64,000 bases of DNA from Dipylidium caninum (taxonomy: Eukaryota; Platyhelminthes; Cestoda; Cyclophyllidea; Dipylidiidae): positions 1,426,001-1,490,000 of the forward strand of contig QEYB01000766.1 of assembly GCA_017562135.1 (NCBI GenBank). The letters are read 5' to 3'. A program made the position numbers and the translations under genes. This document shows, in pieces, positions 51,301 through 64,000 of the stretch (the stretch's first letter is position 1; the number at the start of each line of letters is the position of its first letter). Under the pieces are notes generated by a model. It made no database searches and was not told where the DNA came from. It saw only the letters and a program-made list of their open reading frames with translations.

Positions 51301-54300
51301 CAAGAGGATAGAAATGGTGGCAAGCACCGGCGTGCTGCTCTGTGCAGCAGCACCATCGGGAATTAGTTATGTTAGAGGAGACCCTGCACCCGAAAGTTAC
51401 CATTAGACTTGCGTTAATGTAGCCGTTGCCGCGACACGAGAGCATCACCCGCGTCTGTTCATCTAAAAGGCCATATAAAAGGCATTAAGCTCTCACTTAG
51501 CTACTCCCCTCCTCGCCCGTCTCCTTCCTTTTCCCTATCACCACACGCCCCAATCCCTTTTGCCGAAGGTGTCCCGGAAAACTGGCCACCTCAGCCCAGC
51601 AGTGGCAAGACTATCGAGCCGATTCATCCGAGACCGGCGGGGTCCGCGCACGGCCTGTTGCCTGCGGAACAGTGTCCTCAAACCGCCATGGCGGCGTGCC
51701 GCCAGCCACGCGCTATCCTTGCAAGGGCTGCTGGGGCAGGTGTGGACCACTGGAGGAGAGTGGTGGGATCAGCCCGCACCACCTCCCCATGCCCACCCTC
51801 CCTCTCCCCCGCCCTCGGTGTGTCCCGCGTATCAATGACGGGCTAAGTTGCCCCATAAATGCAGAAGGCTCCCCCAAGGGCAGTTAAGTGAAACTCCAGC
51901 CATAAATTGGAGCGCGTCAGCAACTAGAGCAGAGAATGCCTTTCGGCACGTGGTCGACGGGACTGAGTGAGTGAGGGAGTGAATTAATAAGTGGATGAGG
52001 CAACATCAAGTGGTCTGCAACTTAGAGGTTGTTGGTTTGAAACGTATTTGCAGCCGTAGTGCTTATCACCATCATCACTAAGCTCACTGTCAGGATACAC
52101 TGCAGGACTGCGACTCAGTGACAGAGATTTTGCGTCTTTCCATGCACTCCTCGTCCTGCGCTGCGGCGAGGCGGCAGGCAACGGTGGATGAGGGAATCGG
52201 TACACCACACCAAGGGCAGTCTGTATGGTTTCCCGAGCCGAGACTTCTCCGAACCCCAACAACTCGTCGGCCACCGATTTCTGGAGGAAAAACGCCTGAC
52301 AATGTTTTGACACCTATGAGATTCACTCAAAACTACGGTGGGCACACATATCGGCCTGTGGGTCAACGAAAAACTCAAAATCAAGAAGGACGACAACAGC
52401 AGCGAAAAACAGCTCAGTGGAGAGATGAATGTCAGTCCAGTGCCGACGATTTAGACGAGGAATGACTCTCCTTGGGCCACCGCAACCACTTCGGGTGTAA
52501 GGCGATTAACCATGGAACAAACCACTTGAGAAGATTATATTCTGTTCCTCCAATACCCTCCCACCTTCGGGCGAAGTTTACCTGCCCTGCGGGTTTGGAG
52601 AGGCCCGCTCTGACGTCAATCAAAGGCGAATTTAGTCTGAATGCGTCTTCGATTTCTTCAGTGCACCAAGGTGGATGGAGAAAAAAGCCTTCCTCCATAC
52701 GCAGTCGGCCAAAAGGGCGGTGATTGCTGAGGCCAAGTCTTTCCCGCGCGGTGTCGTTTCCCGACTAAGTGGACAATTTTGGCAGTAAAACAATGGCCTC
52801 AGACTCGGTTTAACGTTTGAAGAGAGAGACGAAATGACGAGTTCACGAAGCAAACCATTTTAACTACACCCAAACGGCATTAGGGAGGACAACCGACAGC
52901 TAACTCAGCGAGAGGAAACTTAATGGACGAAAAAGGCAGGAGACGGGTATGATTGGCAAACCTTACTGATAACTTACAAAGCCGAGAAGGCCCATCAAAG
53001 CTAGTTTTACCAGAAGAAACTGAGACCTAGACACCGATGGACACGGTTTCTTAAGGAGCACACGGGCCGTGGAAAGAGACCAAGTCCTCAAAAGTGATAG
53101 ACTGCTGCCTTTCCGAAGCCGCAACGGGTAGTTTCACCCACCTCCCCCCTCTCAACTAAGTCCATGAGCGTTAAGGCAGAGAGGAGTGCCAGTAACCACT
53201 GCCCGCAAGGTAACTTTCACTTGGCTAGCTTTGCCTTGTTACTCTGTCACCTTTGAACACAGAGAAAAATGTGGGTTCGCCGTTCTATGTGCTCAAGTGG
53301 GCTTCTTCCCCATTCGCCGCCACCACTTTTGCCGAAATGGTCGAAGGAGGTGTGTTGGGCTGGGAGGAAGGGGAAGGCAGGGGGAGGCGGGGCATGTGGA
53401 GTAGCGGACCAACTCACAGGGAATGGGACAACCGTCGCGATTTTTGTGTACATTTTCCGGTCTCCTGGCGGACTCGCATGGTACCGCCTCTTCGCTCTCG
53501 TAGGCGTTGATTTCCTCCCAGTCAGCGTCCAAACGGTCCTCATTTCGTAAATGCTCCTCCATGTAGGACTGCACAGGGAAACACAACGCAGAGGTAGATT
53601 TTAACCCTGTTATTCAAGCTCTGACTCCTTTAGTTAAGGCTATCAAATGAAGGCTTTATGGCGTTGTTGCCTCTATTCGAAGGTGCTCCATTTCGTTTAA
53701 TCCGAGATGTTACTGCTTCGGTTTGATGAGTTAACACGAAGTGTCCACGTCCGTGGGTGCGCGCCTGAGGAGACTCCACACGGCTCATTAGTGGCTACCA
53801 ACGCTAGCTGAGGAAGTTCTTCCTCAAAATAAATGACAAAGCGGAGGCTCGTTCCTCATCGAGAACAAGTTTTGTTTATCATTTTCACCTTTCGAGAGTT
53901 GGTTCAAGAAAAATTCCCGCGTTTGCTAAAAAGTGGATTGGACCGCCAAGGTCTATCAGAGAGCGACCGCAGTGAAGGGCCAGAGACAAGAGGTGACGAG
54001 GGACACCACGGCCTCGGTGGTGGGGACGGTGTGGATAAGGCGGAGAGGTCACCTCCATGGGAAAGTGCTCTTCCGGAGAACACCGATTTTTAGTGAGTCA
54101 GAACAGAACTCCCGCAAAGCAAAACAACTTACCAAAATTAGATGTCCTGTTGTGACATCGAGGGTCACCGGAATGGGCTCATCTTTCCTGGGAGAAACAA
54201 CAAAAGACAATTTTAGTGAACATTGGCTTGATTTAAAATGCCTCTCCCGATGCTTTTTTTGAAACATTAAACACACCGAATACAGCGGAAGAGCAGACAG

Positions 54301-57300
54301 TGAGTGGGGGGACGCATTCATCCACAACAATCGCCTGTAACAGTCAGGCAGTTGACAACAGGTAATTCACTACACCCTGACGACACCGAGGCATCCCCGT
54401 TATTACCGTGCCACCATGACAGACTTGTCACTTGTCTTGACCTCTGTCCAAATAGGTTCTACGAGTTGCTTGACACAAAAGACTCAATGTCATGAATGCA
54501 CTGCAGGAATAGCAAAAAAATACCTAAACCAACCTCAGGGAGGCCATAACTACGGGCAATAGTGCAACGCAATGCGGTTAGACGAGTAACGCCTTCGCAC
54601 ATAAGCGTCACAAATATGTGACACGTGCGCGACACCTCATATTTATGTCAGAAAAACGTTTTACTCCGGTCGTGCTCAAAAGAGTAGGTTGTACAATGTC
54701 GTCAAATGGGATGTGAAACAGTCCCCGAGGCAGCAGTTACAGTGCCCGCTTCATCACCATTAATTCGGTGACAGATTGGAAACATAATAGACTTTGGCTA
54801 TAGTGGTCGCGTCTCCGCCAACTCCCCAGCGGTTCTACCAGTTTACGCACTAAAAGTACGATACGGCGGACTTCAAAAAGACATTGACACGAGAACCGCA
54901 CTCAAACCTGCCTTTTGCCGAGTGTTGCTCGACGTGGTTGGCAGATTTGCGTGGTGCTGTGACTCAAACGCCGAAAGCAATGCGCATTTTCGCAAGTCAA
55001 CTCCATCAGTTAACGCATGATCAACCCACGAGCCCCTTTTCTGCTGCTTTTCCACACTCCCAAACATCTCACGCAGGCTGGGAGTCCGGTTTTAGGGGTC
55101 TCACTAAATCGCAGACCCGGTAAGTTATGGGTAGAAACGCGGTGCCAGGTATTTGTGAATAAAGTGCCTTCGCTCTAAATGGGCGTTTCACGTCTCAATA
55201 ACGAACAACTTGCTCAAGTGGAAGAAGTGGGCGGCGTTACACACGCGAGTCGAGGGGAATTGACTTTTAAATGCTAAAAAAATCACTCGTTATTTCCCCA
55301 CCTACTTTTTGAGCCCTTCAGGGAGATGGCAGCATTAATATCCTACTATGTTGTATGGGAAACAAAATCTATTCGCACCGCTGGTAACCTCAATAATTGA
55401 GGGCAAGCACAAAACAGTGGATGAGAAAGTATAACTTGAAAAAATTGAAGGTTTTGAAGCACTTCTCGGAGAAGCGTCTGGATTGAGGGTAGATTTCACT
55501 AAATCCATCAATTTCACAGAAAATGCGGACAGTTATTAATAAACTCAGTGAACGGAGGAGCAAGGCCCGCGGTTGTCCACTAGAACGTTCTGTTTAGAGG
55601 TCTGCATGCACAGTAGGAGCATTAACGCAATAAGAGCGGTAAGTGATCAAGTCACACTTAACGCAAAAGATTTCGGCTGTCACTCGAAAGTCGATCTTGT
55701 GCGGAACCTACTATACGAGGAAAAGAAAATTTTGCTGCCTAATAGTTAGGTCTTACATTTTAACTATAAAAAAATCCGTGTAATTGCAAACATTTGGCAA
55801 TGGCAACGGCGGAGAAGAGGAGGAGAGGGAGGAAGAGGAGAGAACGGGCAAGACAGTTCCCCGCAGCGGTGGCCTCGCGGGTCGAGGTTCTTGGTTCTTG
55901 CGGTAGCGTCGGAACACCTCAATGTTACGGCTTTTGCGTTCCGCCTCGCCGGGCAGGCAGCTTGACGGGTCGCCGCCAATGAGCGAGCTCATTGAGCCCA
56001 GTCGGCGCCAGGAGAACATGCTTCTTCGCCTGTTTTGAAGCATCGCACTCGACAAGTGGACTCCTCGACTCATCCCCCGCATCATATGGGCGTCAGGCGA
56101 GAGGCGCCAGCCAATGGCGTCGCGGATGCGGGCGTGCAGTGTTTGTGCGTGCGCGGTGACGCTCACACAAACGGTGTGCCTCACGATCGATGGCGTCGAG
56201 AGGACCACGTGCGACAGCGCGTCGCGGTCTCGCCTCCCCGCGGAATGACAAAGCAGTGGAAAGCCTCGACGACTCACTCCGAATTCGCGTTTACCCGGAA
56301 GGGAGGACGATGAGTGGACAGCGGTGGAACCTATTGTCGCCAATCGACCTGAAGCCATTAAATTCCGTGCTGTCGCATGACTGTCACCAAACAATTGCAG
56401 AATCCATTACACAAAACCAGGCAATTTGTTGTTCCCAGAGCAAGTGACAAATGGAAGTATATAGTCCCGAGAAAGGGAATATCCCAGAAGGTAGGTTAAT
56501 CATTTAACAGTAGAATATGATTTGACTCTGTGTACCGAAGGTGACTTTCTCCTCGGTCTCTAAAGCACTTTAAGTTTTCACCTTTAGACATTGCTACCCT
56601 TAATGGCGTTACGCTTCTTTAGAGTAGGAATCAAATTTATTTACAAACAGCCGCAGGACATTGACATTGTGAGATAATCTTTAACTCTCGAGGTAATTGT
56701 ACCACTTAATATCATTAATCGGAAGTTAAATGAATGTCGATGTTGCTCTTCCCGCGAATCAACCAAAAATTCGTCGCAGAATTACAAGGAATCACCTTTT
56801 ACAACTAGCTGAAAACAAAAATATTAAGTGGTCATAGAAGAAGGTAGAGACAGTATTTCTGGTCAAATCTTGTTTTCATTCCGCCATCGGGAATATTGGT
56901 AAAATTTAGGCTCTGCTTTCCCCTCTGAGGGAAATATAAAGATAATTAAGTCGGTCCTCTTAGACGGGGTGGAGGGGGGGGGCATCTTTATGGAGACCTT
57001 AACACACCCCACGATGTAATGGCCTCACTAAGCTAACTGCCCAAGCCCTCTTCCCGTAGGTGCGCTCCTTCCCAGTTTATCACGCCTGCCACTCCACTCT
57101 AGTCGGTCCGTTATTTAAGAAATAGAGGATTTGGAGCTCCACTTCCCCGAGGCGTTCATTCATTTTTTCAAGTAGTTTTAAGTAGCCAAACCTTGCTCCG
57201 ACTAGTCGATGATCATTTCGATCTCACTTTCTTTCATCACAGCGAATATCGGCACTTCATTGTCCACCTCTACACTTAGACTACCTTTTCAGCTGAAACG

Positions 57301-60300
57301 TTTCATTAGGATGTCTGATGGAGTGTAGTCATTAATATAATCTTTTCTTTTATAGGTCAAAAGCAAAATTGATTTCCTTTTGGCTTCCGCCGTGGGACAA
57401 AAACACTACTCCACTTGTAGGTTCGAAAGTGGAAAATAACCTGTATCCCACTTAAATGGTTTGGCCATGACTACGGGGCACAGATGCCAGCAGAACTGAG
57501 ACAACAATTGGGGAGGACAGACAACACCAAGAACTCAAGGCGTATATGCGAGTCACCAAGAGGAGTTGCTGTTCAATTGGCTGGTGCGATGATTGGAGAC
57601 AGCAGCCATGGATTCAGTGGAAGCCTCAGAGCCTCCGGTGCTCATTATTTGGCGTCGAAAAGTACCCTGAAGAGGTATATGGGAAGTGTATACGAATATG
57701 ACGGCAGATGCTTGGTCCAAGGTCTCCTGCTAAGTCCCTACTCACTGTATTGGTCTTCCTGTGGAAACCCTCAGATTATGTGAGACAATTTCTCTCTCTC
57801 GTGTGTCTATACGCGCTTGCGCCTTAGTTCTCGTAGACTACTTTAACCGTTAATATTCACAGTTTGGGTTTCTTATCCCGGCTCCGGGTGGAAGACTTGG
57901 AGAGCGGGGCGGGGAGGTATGTCGTGATATTTAACTTGAAGGGCTGTGTGTGTCACTCGTAAGTTCGGGACTCCAAAACTATCTTTCCCCATTAAATGGC
58001 AGTATGAAAAGCCCAAAAAATCTTTTCTTGCAACGCATCCTCTACATTGTCCTCGGTCAGCAGGACATGCGATAAAACACGAGAACAACGAGATGCATTA
58101 GATTAGAACAATACACATTAGTGGGAAAGGAAGAATGAGCGATTTGTCTGAATAAAATGGGACACCACAAAGGCAGACAGGTTTTTGGGGCAGCTGAGTA
58201 ATTACTCCGCCTCCACACTATTTTTTGGGAAAAAGACCATCAATTGTTGGAGAGATCGGATTAAGACCGATAAGAGGTCCTCTACCAAACAGTTTTAAAT
58301 AAACTTCACTGGCTGACAGGCTGTTAGGGGGACTGCAGAATTTTCAGGAACTGAAAACGATGATGTAGCGGGCATTTCGCTTGGGGGGTTGTGGTCCCAG
58401 AGGAGTCATTGCACTCAGTTAAACTGTCATGAATTATTAGCATATGAGGGAAAGAGGTGCACCCTCCCCCCAATTCCACCAATTTCAAGCTTTCTATAGC
58501 TGTAGGCAATCCTCTCAAAGGCTTTTGATTTGGAAATGCATTGACGCGAGATAACAAAACACAAATCAGGTTGCAACTCAAGTGAATCCAAGTTATGTGT
58601 GTGAAAAGATGACATTAACCTGATAAGATGGCGATTACGAGTCTGGCGATGGTCATTTGGCCTCTGCTCGCATCAGAGTTTGAAGTTATTATTTTACCTT
58701 CACATCCATGACTTTCCCATTATTGTGTTGGCTTTTTTCCATCCTTAAAGGAGGAGGCAGCTAACCTTTTTCATCCCAAATCTTTCTTCAGCCATGAGAC
58801 CTATTGCAGCCTGCTTCCCTTTGCCTCTAGTCTGAAGAGCGAGGAGAAGGCAATGCATGGAGTTAAGGCATTGGGTGAGCACCTCCCGCTCCTCGGCAGG
58901 AGGAGGTAGCGACTGGCCGAGTGTAACATTTTCAGGTTAAAAATAGTTGTCTTTGCAGCAAAACACAAAAGTCAGTAGGTGGTCAAAATCCGCACCAAAC
59001 TGCCCAAAGACGTTGTGAAATATTCGTTTCAGCGTTGGAGCAATTATGTGCCCGGTGAAAGATAAAACACCCCAAACTGTCGTTCAGCGAGTAATCGGCG
59101 TAGCCCCAATGCATATGGAGGCGGGGCTCGAGTTAAACGAAATTTGCGGACACTGTGAGAAGAAGGTCAGCATTTCAAGGGACCTGGCGAGGAAGAGGGA
59201 GTCGAGAGGAGACGACAGGCACCCACCTATCTTGCGAAAGACATGTGAGTGACAATGGGACGGGGGGTGGATGAAAGGTCAGATCAACTGAGTGAACGGC
59301 TTCAGGCGGATGTCACACGACAGAACTGAAGCTTAAAGAGGATAGAGAAATGGAGTCGACATCACCTGTTTTTCTTCCTGTTCGAGAGTCTCTTGATAGG
59401 GTGGGGGGGAGGTGGTGGAGCAGGAGGAGAGGGACTCTTGGTGCTGCTTCTCTCCTGAGTCGCTGGGATTTGCGCCAACAGCGATGGACGCGACGGAGGC
59501 AGTAGGCGAGGCTGGCGGGACGAGGGGTCTCTCGGACGGCTTGCGAGAGGTCTTGCCCACCCCGTTTGTCAGGTAGTCGTTGAGGCGGTCGCGCCGACGG
59601 ACGAGGGTGTGGGCGACCAACAGCAGTGCCACCAGCACTGCCAGGGAGCAGACCACTGTCACTACCACGAAACCGACTCGTGAGAGCTGCCCGCCGACGC
59701 CCGTACCGACGCGGCCCTGCTGCTTTCCCGTCTCGTCCATGGGGTACTCGCTCGTCTCCGAGAAATGTTCTATCTTCCCCACCATGTGTGGCGCTGCTAT
59801 CGGTTCCGTGAGAATCTGAAAGGACCACCAACCACGATCCAAAAGAGTACGATCCTCAGCCCTGCGGCGAATACTCGTCGCTGGTGAACACGCAAACCAC
59901 GGGGACCACCTCATACGTTTGAGCCGGAGCTCAGCGCGAGTCTAGGAAGACAAGCCGATCGGGCCTCCATTCACATGTTGCTTCCGGCGATGCCCATCTC
60001 CTCTGCACTTCGGTTAGGACGCCCCAAGAACTCCACATGTCCCTCATGACTGAAAATGGACTCAACTCCTTTTGTCAGATCTGCCCGGAAGTCATTTCCG
60101 TTTTTGGAGTAAAATACAGACTTTTGCTACTTTTAGTAAATTATATTAAACAGGATACGATTACCGGCGTCAGGTCAAGTTGCATACCTCATTCATGAGA
60201 AATGTTTCATCTTTTGATACTAAAAAATTAACCAGTGCCTGTTTGTTGCCTTCTTCGTTTGTGAATCTTGTGATCTTCAAAAAATTTTATAAGGACAAAC

Positions 60301-63300
60301 AAAAGTGAGGGTCGGAGGGTGGGTGCTAACTCCGAGGAATATGGTGGATGCCAGAGAATTTTCCAGCCAAGTTCTGCAATTTTTTGACGAGTCCCCCAAA
60401 CAACACGTGGCCTGACACAATCATGATGCAGTATAATGTCCTTCCTTCCTCTTGACCATCGCCGACCTCTTTTCTTAGACTGATGTCTTTAATTTTGTTC
60501 ACTTGCGGACACTACGTCTCCGAACCGAGCTTTTCGCCCGGCTCAAAAAGCTCACAATGCACTGGTCCTCGAATTTCCCACCACACACACCCCAACATTC
60601 GCCTATGCAGAGTCAAATTTGCTTTCGAAGTGGAAGGGCCAGGTTTTCTGGGTTCACGGGGATGGAAACGACCTCGAAGAGATGTCTGACTGCGATGCCC
60701 GTACACATCGGTTCTCGTCGCTTTCTCTTAATTCCTCAGCTCCACCATGTAACAATTTGTATGTCCCGCTTATTCGGCTTCTTTGTGAGGTAAAGGACGA
60801 AATTAAGACTCGACGAGAAAATTGTGATTTTTTTAAGACGAGGACGGTGACCACTAACTCCGCTATAGGCTGGGTAACTCTAACTAGAATGGCCACTCAC
60901 GGGCATTCCGATTCCGTACTGGGAGACCTTGTTCTCCTTCATCCATTGCGGATTTTGACCTGGAAGAGACAACACACTGGGAGTTTAGACTGCGAACAGA
61001 CGACAAATCACGGATGAGAATGAGGGAAAGAAGGGAAAGCCCACTGACGCATCATGTTGATCACATCATTCGCCACCAAGCCTGTCTCGAAGGGCACGAA
61101 GAAGAGTAGCACATGGCCTGTTTTGTCAAGCCTAAAAGGGGGATAGACAGCTTCTGAAGGCCACTGTAATTGAAGGCACCAACCTGTGGGGAAGTCGGAT
61201 TCAGGGGAGATGCGGCTCCGCGCCAATGCAACCGGGCAGTGAGGCAGACGCCCGACGTGTGCCACCTGAAGCAACAACGGAGAGGGTCCCTGCGACCGAG
61301 GCGTGTTAACAGCCACCTCTTCCTCGCTCAATTTTGTCTCTCAAAAAAATACCTGCCTCTCTGTCGGATTCGCACTAAGGCCAATTAATCCGTCTGAAGG
61401 TATACTGACACTGGGTTGCGGACATCATCCTACATCTAAGAAGCAATAATTTCGCCGTTGGACTGTCTAACTGTTCTACTGGTGCACTAATTGCTCCTAA
61501 CTACCTTCAGCATTTCATTTCGGGACAGTCGCCTAAGCATGCTGACGAGCGGACTTAAGCTTCAACGTCCTCTCATCTGCTGCCGCACCCTCGATGCTTC
61601 CTCTACGGTCCGACCGAAGGAGCTCGCCTCTCTCTTAAGCCCACGATCCGGCACCGTGGATCCTCACCGCCTCTGCCCGGCAGCGACGTGTGTTGTGTGT
61701 TGTGCGTGCGCGCACGGGTGGGCGCCGAAGAACAAATCCCTCATCGCCTGTCGCACCCAAGCATGGGCAGACAGCGTGGGCGTGGATTCTCTAAGGCTGC
61801 GTGCACTTCAACTGACTTTTTGATCGCAGAGTAGATTGTAGGAGGGAGGGAAGAAGGTAATCGTCATCGCCATCATCACGCTTGGGCAGACAGTCTGCCT
61901 TAAGTGCTTGGTCCAAGAGGCCGGAGACATGAGAGCTTGTCCTGTCCCAAGTCAATTAGCAACGCAACCCCCGAAGCCAACGCGGATGACATCGGCGGCC
62001 CAGTTCTCGACTGCGTGCACCATTTGCCCAAGAGGAGGAGTTCACTACGTTTACGTGATCTCAGAGGCGACCGTCTAAAAATACCCATTACATTTTGCTC
62101 TCCCCTCGTATGCAGACGAGCATAAACCCCAGGAATGCAAGAGTTCCCTCGGCAATGTTATTCATAGAGAGGCCCGGTTCGTATTTAAACCTAAAAATGA
62201 CAGAGAAGTCGAAGGAAAACTGTTGAGGCTACGACGCTGACAACAGGTGGTGCCAAGGCAAGGCGGGCGCGTAGGCGGAGATGCCAGCTACTTCGTACCG
62301 CTGGCATCTTCATTTCCACCTCAACTCCATGACAAACTGGAGGGCTTGAAGTATACGCAGAAGTACGTCACGTTACACGTCTCTCCACCTTGTCGCGCAC
62401 CGAGCTCCGCCGCCCCCTCCTCAGTCGTTGGCGGCATCGGGAGGCTTCGGCAAGGCACTCGAGGCGATGACGACGCAAACACCCCATTCACCGTCTGCAT
62501 CGCCTCCCCACTGATGCAACCCCTAATTTGGTCTATACAACCAATTTTATAGCCACCCAGTGATGATTGGCTGGCGAAGGACCGTCTATTTTGGGGCACG
62601 TCCTGAGGATAAGGGTTTATAAAACGAGCCTGAATTGGTTATAATTAACATCCGCAATTATGACCCATTGTTTCAACAGGATTGGTTGCTCTATACTTCG
62701 GAGCAAACCGGCGAGATGTGGAGGACACCGAGTTCAGAGAACTCCATCAAAACTCGGGAGGACCTGTGGGACCTCGGTGGGGAATCGCCACTTCAGTGTT
62801 CCGTCCACAGACGCAAAAAGGCCGCTTTACAAGACTGTCCAATCCATCGCCCGCCGAGATGAGACAAGAGGGTCGGCTTTTCCCAGGTCGACAATTCTGG
62901 CTAAGACGGCTATTCGACTTACTGAAATTGAGCAATTGGAGGGCGGATGTTCATGTTCTCGGAGAGCTCCTGAAGAATTTCATCTGCCTCGATGTAGTTC
63001 ACACTGTCAAAGGGACGTGCATAAACAAAGCCATCACTGGCGTAAAACGCAACGAAAACGAATTTTTTTAAATTGGGTCGGCTCAAGGAGGGCAATGTTA
63101 GAATATAATTGGGCTGGAAGTGAAGCAAATATTAGTTGCCTTTTGTGAATGCCAATGGACACGCTTCGATTGACATATTAAAGCGAAGTCTTAGAGAGCA
63201 TGAAATATGCCTTTGGGGTGGCCATCCACATCCTCATCTCGCTGGCCGGATTTCGGCACAATTCGTCGTTTTATATCCGCGCTAAGCCAGCTACCTAACA

Positions 63301-63631
63301 CATCGTATAAAGAGGAGGAGGCATATTGGAAAAAACTTCGACTCACGGTTTCGACAGGCGCAACCATATTGTGTTTTTCGTGCGACGATCAAATTCGGCG
63401 GTACCGAACTTAACGACTTTGTCTCGATTAAACCTCTTCACGGCCACTTTGTCGCCCTCGGGTAGTTTCTTCTGAGAGATCAACAAGGTCTCGTCTAAAG
63501 CGCAACGCAAACAGACAATGGCGCGGAATATCAGAGCTGCGGAATCCGAACGTTTGTCATACCCATTTTGCCCCGCCGAATTATTCATTCCCACGAGTGG
63601 GTGGTGACAGTAAGCGAGCTCCGGAGACCAA
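42358..63631 (-). CDS. PTPRN: Receptor-type tyrosine phosphatase of the IA-2/phogrin family, probably inactive
   Basis: Minus-strand exons that join in phase: 63347-63631, 62923-63036, 61049-61131, 60901-60959, 59366-59815, 55929-56029 (tentative), 54133-54187, 53418-53568, 51401-51462, 50164-50409, 45475-45641, 44507-44560, 42973-43111 and 42358-42438 (stop TGA). IA-2 proteins sit in dense-core vesicle membranes and support peptide hormone and neuropeptide secretion. The membrane-proximal luminal domain is seen in FVYARPF.., [14 protein letters not shown] and [10 protein letters not shown]. The transmembrane segment, within exon 59366-59815, is [20 protein letters not shown]. The single PTP domain has [54 protein letters not shown] and [20 protein letters not shown]. 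Its signature reads [12 protein letters not shown] and the family end is [15 protein letters not shown]. The WPD loop reads TWLDDTPS. Large introns (for example 45642-50163) show no other gene. The signal peptide and 5' end were not found and may lie beyond the window. Confidence 0.9.
48367..48382. repeat. Short (GA)n microsatellite
   Basis: A GA run in the large intron 45642-50163 of the phosphatase-like gene. No function is evident. Confidence 0.7.
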
Positions 63632-64000
63632 CTGTACCTTTCTCAATACCTTTACTTGGCATGTAAAAGACTACCCGCATACTGTTAGAGGGGTTTGAAC
63701 AATTTGCCCATGTGCTATTTCGAGAAGACTAATGCAATGAGGAAGTTACTCGGCACAAAGTCAAATATGTCTGCCAGCTTGATGACTCACATTTCTCCAA
63801 ACCTCTATCATCCTCAATCTCATGTATTTGGTGAAAAGTCACTCTACTATAATTTGGAATGCATTATGAAACAAAATCTTATTAGAACTGGGTTTCCTTC
63901 AAAAGAACTGTCGAAAAGACATATGCAAACTCGGCTAGAACAAGTAGTGTAGAATGGAACTAAAGCGACAGGATTGGTTGGGTTGCGCTTCCGTCTGCTC
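63632..64000. other. Window end, upstream of the first placed PTPRN-like exon
   Basis: AT-rich sequence, probably intron of the phosphatase-like gene, because the exon at 63347-63631 begins out of phase and needs an upstream exon. A plus-strand open frame at 63695-63952 has no recognised domain. Confidence 0.4.

Noticed and set aside
55753..56394. 213-codon minus-strand open frame
   Set aside because: Most of it has no recognisable domain and runs through intron-like sequence; only the 55929-56029 segment could be linked to the phosphatase-like gene.

Overview
The window is eukaryotic nuclear DNA, most likely from a parasitic flatworm and probably a cestode. The evidence is the intron structure. 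Genes are split into many small exons with clean GT..AG junctions, and several introns are only 32-36 nt long, a size class known from flatworms. No prokaryotic operon features, CRISPR arrays, insertion sequences or convincing RNA genes were seen. The species is an inference; no marker gene is present. Exon positions below were worked out by hand from splice sites, reading phase and remembered protein family patterns, and no database was searched.

Left part (1-20.5 kb, visibly GC-rich, low-complexity tracts): the 3' end of a plus-strand coiled-coil gene (1-2582), then a plus-strand gene whose exons encode a region resembling the ASD2 domain of Shroom (about 7.6-12.8 kb). The rest of this GC-rich stretch holds many open frames but little that can be defended as genes.

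Middle part (20.5-42 kb): a minus-strand SDA1/SDAD1 ribosome-biogenesis gene (20592-25538) is divergent from a plus-strand DBF4 gene (26293-29195), the regulatory subunit of the CDC7 S-phase kinase. Downstream on the plus strand are a group of proline-rich and Cys/His-rich exons (29404-30481) and an unrecognised five-exon gene with a 481-residue product (31375-34635). Next is a plus-strand NHL-repeat beta-propeller gene with lysine/serine/glycine-rich ends (35764-37322). It converges on a minus-strand ORC5 gene (38614-40876), a subunit of the origin recognition complex.

Right part (42.4-63.6 kb): one long minus-strand gene for a receptor-type protein tyrosine phosphatase of the IA-2/phogrin (PTPRN) family. 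It has a luminal membrane-proximal domain, one transmembrane segment and a single phosphatase domain. The signature loop keeps the cysteine but has lysine in place of the invariant arginine, so the protein is probably a pseudophosphatase of dense-core vesicles. Its exons are widely spaced and its 5' end is unresolved or lies beyond the window.

DBF4 and ORC5 both act at replication origins and SDAD1 acts in 60S subunit assembly, so three growth-related housekeeping genes lie within 20 kb. No previously undescribed system is clearly visible. The least explained items are the 481-residue gene, the Cys/His-rich exon group and the coding-like stretches of the GC-rich left part.
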